From an uncultured Eisenbergiella sp. (GTDB lineage: Bacteria > Bacillota > Clostridia > Lachnospirales > Lachnospiraceae): a stretch of 6,043 nucleotides of DNA. The stretch covers positions 1 to 6,043 of the forward strand of contig CARDPF010000198.1 in NCBI GenBank assembly GCA_948960675.1, in the 5' to 3' direction. Both the position numbers and the translations under genes were made by a program. This document shows, in pieces, positions 1-5,462 of this stretch (position 1 is the first letter of the stretch; each line of letters begins with the position of its first letter). The notes beneath the pieces were generated by a model. The model had not been told where the DNA came from. It did no database searches and saw only the letters and a program-made list of their open reading frames with translations.

Positions 1-246
1 CATCCCGGACAGCCGTCCAGGCCGCAAACCGGCCAGACCGCCTATGACCGGGAGGCCGTCCCCATAGAAACCTTGGGACAGTGTTACCGGCTCGACCGCC
101 AGATAACGGGCAATGCCACTCTACACTCCCTGTATCTGTATGAAGCCGACGGCATGGCCTATATACAGGGCAGCGATCCGGGCGCATTTTGCCTGGATCC
201 CTCCCTCTATGACGCCCTTGTGAATTTCTTTACCGCACAGCCCTGA
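1..246 (+). CDS. 3' end of an unrecognised gene (81 codons visible)
   Basis: The frame is open from the left edge of the window to a TGA at 244-246, giving an 81-residue C-terminal fragment that ends in NFFTAQP. The start lies outside the window. The first 20 or so residues are rich in Pro, Gln and Arg and look like a linker. The rest (ETLGQCYRLD, then LHSLYLYEADGMAYIQG, then SLYDALVNFF) alternates hydrophobic and polar residues, like a small beta-rich domain closed by a short helix. That pattern loosely recalls short uncharacterised domains at the C-termini of exported clostridial proteins, but I cannot assign a family. Codon use resembles the neighbouring genes. No T-rich terminator follows the stop; the large palindrome starts 40 bp downstream and may form the 3' end of this transcript. 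It is real coding sequence on frame and composition, of unknown function. Confidence 0.6.
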   Translation, partial: HPGQPSRPQTGQTAYDREAVPIETLGQCYRLDRQITGNATLHSLYLYEADGMAYIQGSDPGAFCLDPSLYDALVNFFTAQP

Positions 247-286
247 TGCCCGGCGGGCCAAACAGTTTGGGAGGCAATACTATTTC

Positions 287-677
287 GTTTGCCCCGGCCC
301 TTCGTCGGCGTGTCCACAGGCAGGGCAATGGAAAGGGGAATCCTTAGGGCGGCAGGACATGGGAGGCCATACCGGGGCAAAACGGAGGGCGCAGGGCTGC
401 TGCAGGCTGCTGGATACCGGACGGAAAAATTCCCCAAAATGGAGGATGTTCCTGCCACAGGGCGCAAAACCGTCCAAACATCGTGCGTTTTTTGCGCCCT
501 GTGGCGTTTAGGAACAGCATCCGCTTTGGTGGAATTTCCTGTCCGGTATCCCGCAAGCCTGCAGCAGCCCTGCGCCCTCCGTTTTGCCCCGGTATGGCCT
601 CCCATGTCCTGCCGCCCTAAGGATTCCCCTTTCCATTGCCCTGCCTGTGGACACGCCGACAAAGGCCCGGGGCAAAC
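287..677. repeat. 391-bp long palindrome (giant inverted repeat)
   Basis: The two halves are reverse complements. Positions 304-408 pair with 556-660 without a single mismatch (105 bp; paired positions sum to 964). The outer ends continue with GTTTGCCCCGG (287-297) against CCGGGGCAAAC (667-677), with two mismatches between the ends and the core. Inside the perfect block, 409-453 and 506-555 still align but with several substitutions and short indels. The apex is again a strong stem: GCCACAGGGCGCAAAAC (454-470) pairs with 487-505, allowing two extra T, around a 16-base loop (471-486). No target-site duplication is evident at the ends, and no transposase is present. The long open frames on both strands here are mirror images of each other and lack ribosome binding sites, so they are not genes. 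This element fills most of the 247-762 intergenic region. Possible identities are a non-autonomous mobile element, a recent inverted duplication, or the template of a long double-stranded RNA stem. Confidence 0.93.
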
Positions 678-692
678 ATTGCGCAATGGGGG

Positions 693-721
693 TTTACTTT
701 GCAACTTTAATATGTTAAAAT
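693..721 (+). promoter_or_regulatory. Promoter of yerC (extended -10)
   Basis: A -35 TTTACT (693-698) is followed after 17 bp by a -10 TAAAAT (716-721), preceded by TGT, an extended -10 TGN. Transcription would start near 728, leaving a leader of about 35 bases. TTTAA-TATG-TTAAA (706-719) is an inverted repeat overlapping the -10 and could be an operator, though AT-rich sequence produces such repeats by chance. The promoter lies only 15 bp beyond the right arm of the palindrome. Confidence 0.65.
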
Positions 722-762
722 ATGGGCATGTTTGGTTTAATGCAAAGGAGCAGGGATCAATT

Positions 763-1056
763 ATGAACAAAAAAATCAAAACAGAGGCGGTAGACCATCT
801 GTTTGAGGCTGTTTTAAATTTGCAAAGCAGGGAGGAATGCTACGCTTTCTTTGAGGATCTGTGTACGGTAAACGAACTTCTCTCCCTGTCCCAGCGCTTT
901 GAGGTTGCCTCCATGCTCAAGGCCGGGAAAACCTATCTGGACATCGCCGAAAAAACCGGCGCTTCCACGGCAACGATCAGCCGCGTCAACCGTTCCCTCA
1001 ACTATGGCAATGACGGTTACGATCTGGTATTTGCCCGGATGGGCCAAAAAAACTAG
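763..1056 (+). CDS. yerC: YerC/YecD family TrpR-like transcriptional regulator
   Basis: This is a 97-residue DNA-binding protein of the TrpR superfamily, YerC/YecD branch, the usual length for the family. Members are small, mostly helical and probably dimeric; the target and ligand of YerC proteins are not well established. The N-terminal helices (about residues 5-40, VDHLFEAVLNLQSREECYAF) would form the dimer core. Residues 43-56 (SQRFEVASMLKAGK) match the conserved LSQR stretch that leads into the helix-turn-helix. The helix-turn-helix itself is about residues 58-79, with DIAEKTGASTATISRV including the recognition helix, followed by the family-typical tail LNYGNDGYDLVF. The frame stays open upstream to 289, but that extension is translated palindrome and has no homology. 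The start at 763 follows AAAGGAG (744-750), with a rather long 12-base spacing, and lies behind a good promoter. The gene appears monocistronic, and cspA-like csp follows with its own promoter. Confidence 0.92.
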   Translation: MNKKIKTEAVDHLFEAVLNLQSREECYAFFEDLCTVNELLSLSQRFEVASMLKAGKTYLDIAEKTGASTATISRVNRSLNYGNDGYDLVFARMGQKN

Positions 1057-1108
1057 GGCAGATTTTCCGGAACTGCCACCAATTTATCATCGAAATTTTA
1101 TTTTATGC

Positions 1109-1137
1109 TTTACTTTTATTTCGGAATGTGATATGCT
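1109..1137 (+). promoter_or_regulatory. Promoter of the cold shock gene (extended -10)
   Basis: A -35 TTTACT (1109-1114), a 17-bp spacer and a -10 TATGCT (1132-1137) preceded by TGA (extended -10). The predicted start near 1144 gives a leader of only about 39 bases, too short for the long cold-responsive leader known from E. coli cspA. Confidence 0.65.
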
Positions 1138-1182
1138 TTCGTCATGTAACAAGTACAACTTATTTTTCTTGGAGGTATCTAC

Positions 1183-1383
1183 ATGAACAAAGGTACAGTA
1201 AAATGGTTTAACAACCAGAAGGGCTATGGATTCATCTCTGATGAAGCCGGTCATGATGTATTCGTACATTATTCTGGACTGAACATGGAGGGATTCAAAT
1301 CTCTGGAAGAAGGCGCTGCCGTTGAGTATGACGTCGTTCAGGGTGAGAAAGGTCCTCAGGCTGTAAACGTAACCAAATTATAA
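1183..1383 (+). CDS. csp: Cold shock protein (CspA/CspB family)
   Basis: This 66-residue protein is a single cold shock domain, a five-stranded beta barrel that binds single-stranded RNA and DNA in the cytoplasm. It acts as an RNA chaperone and antiterminator during cold shock and often in normal growth. The nucleic-acid-binding motifs are plain: RNP1 KGYGFIS at residues 13-19 and RNP2 DVFVHYSGL at 25-33. The N-terminus GTVKWFN and the C-terminus [10 protein letters not shown] are typical. RNP1 has Tyr where B. subtilis CspB has Phe (KGFGF), a common conservative change. The length matches the family exactly. GGAGG (1171-1175) sits 7 bases before the ATG. The gene has its own promoter and ends about 105 bases before the bidirectional terminator, so the mRNA has a sizeable AT-rich 3' tail in which I see no clear structure. 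Which csp paralogue this is cannot be told from here. Confidence 0.97.
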   Translation: MNKGTVKWFNNQKGYGFISDEAGHDVFVHYSGLNMEGFKSLEEGAAVEYDVVQGEKGPQAVNVTKL

Positions 1384-1487
1384 GATCAAAGTATCTTATA
1401 GCATCTAATCATAACCCTATGTGCCTGTTCCTTAAATAGAGAGTACGTATCTTTTTTTAATGAATTAGAACTAGCTAAGTGATTAAG

Positions 1488-1530
1488 AGGAAACAAAAGC
1501 CGGTCTTATGACCGGCTTTTTGTGTTTCCT
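1488..1530. terminator. Bidirectional intrinsic terminator between csp and hisA
   Basis: GCCGGTC (1499-1505), loop TTAT and GACCGGC (1510-1516) form a 7-bp GC-rich stem, extended by AAAA/TTTT and followed by TTTTT (1517-1521) on the plus strand. On the minus strand the stem is followed by TTTTGTTT, so it can also end hisA transcription. The outer AGGAAAC (1488-1494) and GTTTCCT (1524-1530) pair as well, across a three-base bulge, making an unusually long stem. The genes on either side are convergent, as expected for a shared terminator. Confidence 0.88.
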
Positions 1531-1630
1531 GTTTTGTATCCGCCAAGCGGGCCAGACAAGGATCCGTGACCGTTTAGACAGGTCCTGACATTTAGCAGTG
1601 GCAACACGCAGATTCGGCCTTCCGGCAACG

Positions 1631-2410
1631 CTATGCCCCCTGTACATACCGGACAGTTTCCTCAAAGGGAAGGTTTCCGCCATACAAATCCAGCGCGCTG
1701 CCCACCGTCACATGAATACGGTTGTTCCCCGCCGTCCGGATTTTATCAATATCCGAAAAAGAGCGGATACCGCCGGCATAGGTAATCGGAATCTGATGCC
1801 AGCGCCCCAGCAAATCAATCAACGGCTCCTCAATTCCGTTTTTCGTTCCCTCCACATCCACACCATGAATCAAAAATTCATCACAAAAAGAAGCCAGCAT
1901 GGTCAAAATATCCCCAGACAGCACCACGTGGGTATATTTTTGCCATCTGTCCGTCACAATATAATATTGGCCGTCTTTTTTGCGGCAGCTTAAGTCCAGA
2001 ACCAGCTTATTGCGCCCCACCTTCTCCACCAGACGGTACAAATTTTCAAAGGAAATAGTCCCATTTTGGAATACGTAAGAAGTCACAATCACGTGGGAGG
2101 CGCCCGCGTCCAAATAGTCCTGCGCATTATCCGCCGTAATGCCGCCCCCGATCTGCAATCCGCCGGGATACGCCTGCAATGCCCGCAGCGCCTGCTGCCT
2201 CGTCTGCTCATAATAGGGACTGTCCTTTTTATTTAGAAGAATCACATGGCCGTTTTTCAAATTCCGATCCGCAAAGCATTTGGCAAACCAGGCCGCATCC
2301 TCCGCCGACACATAATTCTCGCTGGCAAGATCCCCCTGATCCTGCACACTGCTTCCCACAAGCTGCTTAACCTTTCCGTTGTGAATATCAATACAGGGTC
2401 TAAATTCCAT
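1631..2410 (-). CDS. hisA: Eukaryotic-type HisA, ProFAR isomerase (HIS6-like)
   Basis: This 259-residue protein is phosphoribosylformimino-5-aminoimidazole carboxamide ribotide isomerase (EC 5.3.1.16), the fourth step of histidine synthesis, converting ProFAR to PRFAR in the cytoplasm. It is a TIM-barrel enzyme. CIDIHNGKVKQLVG at the N-terminus supplies the catalytic Asp8. LQIGGGI (about 85-91) and YAGGIRS (about 211-217) are the two phosphate-binding loops. LVLDLSCRK (about 137-144) carries the probable second catalytic Asp. GASHVIVTSYVF, EFLIHGVDVEG and GSALDLYGGNL match yeast HIS6 far better than ordinary bacterial HisA, and yeast HIS6 is about the same length (261). An ATG four codons upstream (2422) is in frame but has no spaced ribosome site; the start at 2410 follows GGGAGAGG. 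The gene stands alone here, away from other his genes, with its own promoter and a shared terminator. Confidence 0.95.
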   Translation of the reverse strand: MEFRPCIDIHNGKVKQLVGSSVQDQGDLASENYVSAEDAAWFAKCFADRNLKNGHVILLNKKDSPYYEQTRQQALRALQAYPGGLQIGGGITADNAQDYLDAGASHVIVTSYVFQNGTISFENLYRLVEKVGRNKLVLDLSCRKKDGQYYIVTDRWQKYTHVVLSGDILTMLASFCDEFLIHGVDVEGTKNGIEEPLIDLLGRWHQIPITYAGGIRSFSDIDKIRTAGNNRIHVTVGSALDLYGGNLPFEETVRYVQGA

Positions 2411-2412
2411 GT

Positions 2413-2420
2413 CCTCTCCC
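2413..2420 (-). promoter_or_regulatory. Ribosome binding site deciding the hisA start
   Basis: On the minus strand GGGAGAGG lies two bases before the ATG at 2410, or five if GGGAG is taken as the pairing core. The alternative ATG at 2422 overlaps this site and is preceded directly by AAGGGCGG with no spacing, so the shorter start is preferred. Confidence 0.6.
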
Positions 2421-2485
2421 ATCCGCCCTTTTTAGCAGGCATTTCAACACAGCAAAAATAACATCACTGTTTTCCATTTACATCC

Positions 2486-2514
2486 ATTTTACAGGAAAAA
2501 CGTATTTTATGCAA
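2486..2514 (-). promoter_or_regulatory. Promoter of hisA
   Basis: Read on the minus strand, a -35 TTGCAT (2514-2509), a 17-bp spacer and a -10 TAAAAT (2491-2486). Transcription would begin near 2479, giving a leader of about 68 bases. I see no T-box or attenuator-like structure in that leader, so histidine control is not evident from the sequence. Confidence 0.6.
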
Positions 2515-2544
2515 TCAAAAACGGCATACTATGGCAGGAATGGT

Positions 2545-2623
2545 GTAACAGTTTAGCCAAAACCCTGTGGAACCAAGCCCGTGCCCTGTGCGCGGTTTTG
2601 CAAGGATCTGTCTTAACTGTTGC
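2545..2623. repeat. Nested hairpin in the hisA/lipoprotein intergenic region
   Basis: GTAACAGTTTAG (2545-2556) pairs with CTTAACTGTTGC (2612-2623) at all but one position, counting one G-U pair on the plus-strand RNA. Inside it CAAAACC (2558-2564) pairs perfectly with GGTTTTG (2594-2600). The G-U pair becomes an A-C mismatch on the other strand, so the fold suits a plus-strand transcript slightly better. The 2411-2751 gap otherwise holds the hisA promoter, a small CGGCA-TAAT-TGCCG hairpin at 2634-2647 and the lipoprotein leader. I see no RNA family I can name, and no gene. Confidence 0.45.
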
Positions 2624-2642
2624 GGCATCTGCCCGGCATAAT
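2613..2642 (+). promoter_or_regulatory. Candidate promoter of the lipoprotein gene
   Basis: A -35-like TTAACT (2613-2618), an 18-bp spacer and a -10-like CATAAT (2637-2642), giving a leader of about 100 bases. The match is only moderate. TACAAT (2648-2653) is a better -10 but has no partner -35. A more obvious TGATATTAT (2725-2733) lies too close to the ribosome site to serve. Confidence 0.25.
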
Positions 2643-2736
2643 TGCCGTACAATGGGACGGATGCCAGCTGCCACCGCATTTTCCCACAGCCTACGCAGTG
2701 ATTGCGCAGGCCTGTCACGCTGTCTGATATTATGAA

Positions 2737-2743
2737 AAAGGAG
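2737..2743 (+). promoter_or_regulatory. Ribosome binding site deciding the lipoprotein start
   Basis: AAAGGAG ends 8 bases before the ATG at 2752, an ideal spacing. An in-frame GTG at 2743 overlaps the last G of this site and cannot use it, so 2752 is taken as the start. Confidence 0.85.
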
Positions 2744-2751
2744 TGAAAACA

Positions 2752-3390
2752 ATGAAAAAGCCACAAAAACTCTTTTCAGTGTTCCTTCTTGTGTGTATGT
2801 TTGCCCTGGCTGCAGGGTGTGGAAGGAGCAATGACAAAAACAAAGACGATATGGCCAACAACAGTGCCACATCCGGAAACCAAAACGCAGGTTCCGGCAG
2901 CAACACAAATTCCCCTGCCGGAACAGAGGCCTTCGACGGTGAAGACACCAATGCCCCGGAAACCGGGACGGGAAGCGGCAATTTTTCGGAGGAAAGCGAA
3001 AGCGGTCTTACCGGTACCGAAATGCCGGGTGAAGACAATACCGTCAACGGAACCGACAGTGTAAACGGCAATGACCTTGGAAACAACGCAGGAACCGGTA
3101 CGGGACTGAACGGAAGTGCCAACGGCACTACCGGTAATGGTGTCACCAACGGAACCACCAATGGGACTGCTGCCGACAACGGTATTACAAACGGTAACGG
3201 CACTACCACCAATGGCACGCAAAATTCTACCGGCAAGGACGCCAAAGACACCCTGGATGATGCCGGAAACGCCATCGGGAATGCCATCGACGACGTAGGC
3301 GATGCGGTGGGCGACGTCGCAGAAGATATCGGGGACGGTATCGACGATCTTACGGACAAAACCCCCAACCGCACCAAAACCCGCAAATAA
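2752..3390 (+). CDS. Low-complexity lipoprotein with a C-terminal amphipathic helix
   Basis: This 212-residue protein has a clear lipoprotein signal: a basic start (MKKPQK), a hydrophobic stretch (residues 7-19) and the lipobox LAAGC with Cys23 as the lipidated residue. It should be anchored on the outer face of the membrane. Residues 24-160 are low complexity, dominated by Asn, Gly, Thr, Asp and Ser, with Asn-Gly-Thr repeats (TNGTTNGT, NGTTTNGT) at about 125-160. This looks like a flexible, disordered spacer. Residues 165-200 differ: Ile, Val and Leu recur at alternating 4- and 3-residue steps (GNAIGNAIDDVGDAVGDV and on), separated by Asp, Gly and Ala, as in a heptad amphipathic helix, followed by a basic tail ending KTRK. 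I recognise no family or enzymatic domain. The gene stands alone between hisA (divergent) and fbp (convergent). Long open frames on the opposite strand arise from its biased codons. Confidence 0.82.
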   Translation: MKKPQKLFSVFLLVCMFALAAGCGRSNDKNKDDMANNSATSGNQNAGSGSNTNSPAGTEAFDGEDTNAPETGTGSGNFSEESESGLTGTEMPGEDNTVNGTDSVNGNDLGNNAGTGTGLNGSANGTTGNGVTNGTTNGTAADNGITNGNGTTTNGTQNSTGKDAKDTLDDAGNAIGNAIDDVGDAVGDVAEDIGDGIDDLTDKTPNRTKTRK

Positions 3391-3405
3391 GCAATAATGC
3401 CCAAA

Positions 3406-3433
3406 CAGGGGATATGCCAAAGCATATCCCCTG
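3406..3433. terminator. Strong hairpin between convergent lipoprotein gene and fbp
   Basis: CAGGGGATATGC (3406-3417) and GCATATCCCCTG (3422-3433) form a perfect 12-bp stem with a CAAA loop, 15 bp after the lipoprotein stop and 37 bp beyond the fbp stop. Neither side has a proper T tract (CCCTGCG on the plus strand, TTTGGGC on the minus). It may act as a weak bidirectional terminator or as a 3'-end stabilising stem. Confidence 0.6.
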
Positions 3434-3470
3434 CCCTGCGTACGCACACCCACACCGCCTTGCCACGCCA

Positions 3471-5435
3471 TTATGCTTTTTCGGTCAGTGTACCGTCCAT
3501 ATAGGCTTCCAGAAGCTTTTCCAAATGGGCGATATTTTGCTTGAGTTCTGCACCGATATCCGTGTCCGCTACCAGAATCCGTCTGGCAGCCGTCTCCACG
3601 ATAATGGTATCCGAAACCATATCCAGTTCTTCCCGTATGGCAGCCTCCCTGGACTCGAAGGGTTTGTGGGCGACCAGATTCATCCCGTGGGAATTCTCCA
3701 CCAGCGTATACCCTGCAATTCCGGTTTTTTCCTGATAAGCGCGGGAAAATCCGCCGTCAATGATCAAAAGCTTCCCATTGCACTTTACGGGGGTCTCGCC
3801 TTTTTTCAACTCCACAGGCACATGTCCGTTAATAATGTGGGAAGATTCGGCATCCAAACCAAACTCCCGCAAAATCCGGTTTAACACCTCCTCCCGGTCA
3901 AGCAGGCGGTAATAGGCATTCTTCACCTCCGCATGGGTTTCCTTATCCTCCACAAAATAACGTTCAAAGGTCGTCATTTTGTCCCTGCCATAAACCGGGG
4001 AATTGGGCCCAGTCCAAATATACCAGGCAATGTCCCTGCCCCTTCTGCGCTCCTCCCTGTCCTGGGAATAAAAACCCTTTCTCGCATAAGTTTCCAGCAC
4101 GTCGTACAGCGCTTTGCCGCCGTAACATTTTCCGTAAACATTGACTTGCTTAAAATTGCCTTCGCTGTCCATGGGTACGCAGCCGTGATAAAGCAGATTG
4201 TTATTATGCACTTTATACAGGCTTCCCTTGGAAAATAAAAACCGGACATGGCGCTGCAGCTTCTCGCTGTGCACAAACGCATGGCGCAGCCGGTCCACCA
4301 CCAGTTCCTCCTCCTCGCTCAAACGGTACGGATCCTTGGGATCCACCGTCGGAAAATCCGTATCCTTCATGGGATACACCTTATCCCCGATCCGGACCGT
4401 CCCCGCCCCAAAATCAATCTTATCCAGCAAAAGCCGGTCTTCCATCCCATATTCCGGATGTGCCATAATCTGCTGTCCTTCCAGCTTTAGCTGGATGATG
4501 GCGATGGCCTTGTGCATCATCATGTCCAGCTTTAAATCCTTGACATCATAATCCCCGCTGTAATGGATGGAAAAAAGGCTGCAGTCCACATCCCCATACG
4601 TTTTCATGGCAAACGTGGCCAACGGAATCAGGTTAATCCCATACCCCTCTTCCAGCACATCCAGGTTCCCGTATCGCGCGGAAAGGCGGATCACCGTGGC
4701 GATGCACGCAGTCTGGCCGCTGGCCGCCCCCATCCACACAATATCATGGTTGCCCCACTGGATATCCACGGAATGGTATTGGCTCAAGGCATCCATAATC
4801 AGGTGCGGCCCCCGCCCCCTGTCATAAATGTCCCCCACGATATGCAGATGATCCACCACCAGTCTTTGTATCAGGTTGCACAGCGCAACGATGCACTGGG
4901 GGGCCCGCCCTATCCGGATAATGGTGTGCAGGATCTCATTATAGTACAGTTCTTTGTCCTGAATCTCTTCCTTCTCGGTAATCAGTTCCTCAATCACATA
5001 AGAGAAATCCCGGGGCAGCGCCTTGCGCACCTTCGACCGGGTATATTTGGAGGATACCCGCTTTGTCATCTGCACCAGACGGTGGATGGTAATCTTATAC
5101 CAGTCCTCCAAAAGCTCCCTGTCCCCTTCCTCCTGCATCATCAGTTCCAGCTTTTCTTCCGGATAATAGATCAGGGTGGCAAGACTGCGCTTGTCCTTGG
5201 CGCTCAGCGTATTTTCAAATTCCTCATCCAGCTTACGCTTGACGGCGCCGGACCCGTTGCGCAGCACATGGTTGAATTGCTCCCACTCCCCATGGATGTC
5301 CGTCAAAAAGTGCTCGGTTCCTTTCGGCAGGCTCATGATCGCCTGCATATTGATGATTTCCGTCGCCGCATCCGCGATCGTGGGGAACTGCTTCGACAGG
5401 CTCTTTAAATAAGCCCTGTATTCAAAATCCTTCAT
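3471..5435 (-). CDS. fbp: Class III fructose-1,6-bisphosphatase
   Basis: This 654-residue enzyme (EC 3.1.3.11) hydrolyses fructose 1,6-bisphosphate to fructose 6-phosphate in gluconeogenesis. It belongs to the Firmicutes-type class III family, slightly shorter than B. subtilis Fbp (671 residues) and unrelated to class I and II enzymes. It has the calcineurin-like metallophosphoesterase motifs in order: TDIHGEW (residues 45-51), GDIYDRG (201-207), GNHD (228-231), YHG (416-418) and NGHVP (536-540), whose Asp, His and Asn residues bind the metal pair. The long insert between the second and third parts of the motif set and the C-terminal DGGFSRAYQ segment (about 560-568) are typical. The B. subtilis enzyme needs Mn and is activated by phosphoenolpyruvate; whether that holds here is inferred. 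An ATG at 5447 is in frame, but GAGAGG sits four bases before the one at 5435. It lies 27 bp after dapB, so the two are probably one transcript. Confidence 0.97.
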   Translation of the reverse strand: MKDFEYRAYLKSLSKQFPTIADAATEIINMQAIMSLPKGTEHFLTDIHGEWEQFNHVLRNGSGAVKRKLDEEFENTLSAKDKRSLATLIYYPEEKLELMMQEEGDRELLEDWYKITIHRLVQMTKRVSSKYTRSKVRKALPRDFSYVIEELITEKEEIQDKELYYNEILHTIIRIGRAPQCIVALCNLIQRLVVDHLHIVGDIYDRGRGPHLIMDALSQYHSVDIQWGNHDIVWMGAASGQTACIATVIRLSARYGNLDVLEEGYGINLIPLATFAMKTYGDVDCSLFSIHYSGDYDVKDLKLDMMMHKAIAIIQLKLEGQQIMAHPEYGMEDRLLLDKIDFGAGTVRIGDKVYPMKDTDFPTVDPKDPYRLSEEEELVVDRLRHAFVHSEKLQRHVRFLFSKGSLYKVHNNNLLYHGCVPMDSEGNFKQVNVYGKCYGGKALYDVLETYARKGFYSQDREERRRGRDIAWYIWTGPNSPVYGRDKMTTFERYFVEDKETHAEVKNAYYRLLDREEVLNRILREFGLDAESSHIINGHVPVELKKGETPVKCNGKLLIIDGGFSRAYQEKTGIAGYTLVENSHGMNLVAHKPFESREAAIREELDMVSDTIIVETAARRILVADTDIGAELKQNIAHLEKLLEAYMDGTLTEKA

Positions 5436-5439
5436 TTTT

Positions 5440-5445
5440 CCTCTC
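5440..5445 (-). promoter_or_regulatory. Ribosome binding site deciding the fbp start
   Basis: GAGAGG on the minus strand, four bases before the ATG at 5435. The alternative ATG at 5447 has only GC-rich sequence without a ribosome site before it. No promoter is visible in the 27-bp gap to dapB. Confidence 0.7.
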
Positions 5446-5462
5446 ATTGCGCCGCGCAGGCG

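Noticed and set aside
258..270. CCAAAC-A-GTTTGG palindrome as terminator or operator
   Set aside because: The stem is short, has no T tract after it and has no matching copy in the window; a 13-bp palindrome can occur by chance.
287..677. Insertion sequence call for the palindrome
   Set aside because: No transposase, and no direct target duplication next to the ends (TTTC on the left, ATTG on the right), so only a repeat is claimed.
207..779. 190-residue minus-strand open frame across the palindrome
   Set aside because: It reads through both arms, has no ribosome site or recognisable domain, and overlaps the ends of the upstream gene and the start of yerC. Open frames on both strands follow from the palindrome itself.
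1057..1078. GGCAG/CTGCC stem after yerC as a terminator
   Set aside because: Only 5 bp with an 11-base loop and no following T run.
2725..2733. Extended -10 TGATATTAT as the lipoprotein promoter
   Set aside because: Its transcription start would fall near 2740, inside the ribosome binding site at 2737-2743, leaving no usable leader.
2515..2766. 83-residue minus-strand frame in the hisA/lipoprotein gap
   Set aside because: No ribosome site, no recognised domain, and it overlaps the start of the lipoprotein gene and the hisA promoter. A degraded gene remnant cannot be excluded but is not supported.
2730..3471. Two long minus-strand frames (231 and 241 residues) opposite the lipoprotein gene
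   Set aside because: They mirror the repetitive Asn/Gly/Thr codons of the lipoprotein gene. They give Val/Pro/Ser-rich or Gly/Val-rich translations without a family, and the plus strand has a ribosome site, a signal peptide and a lipobox.
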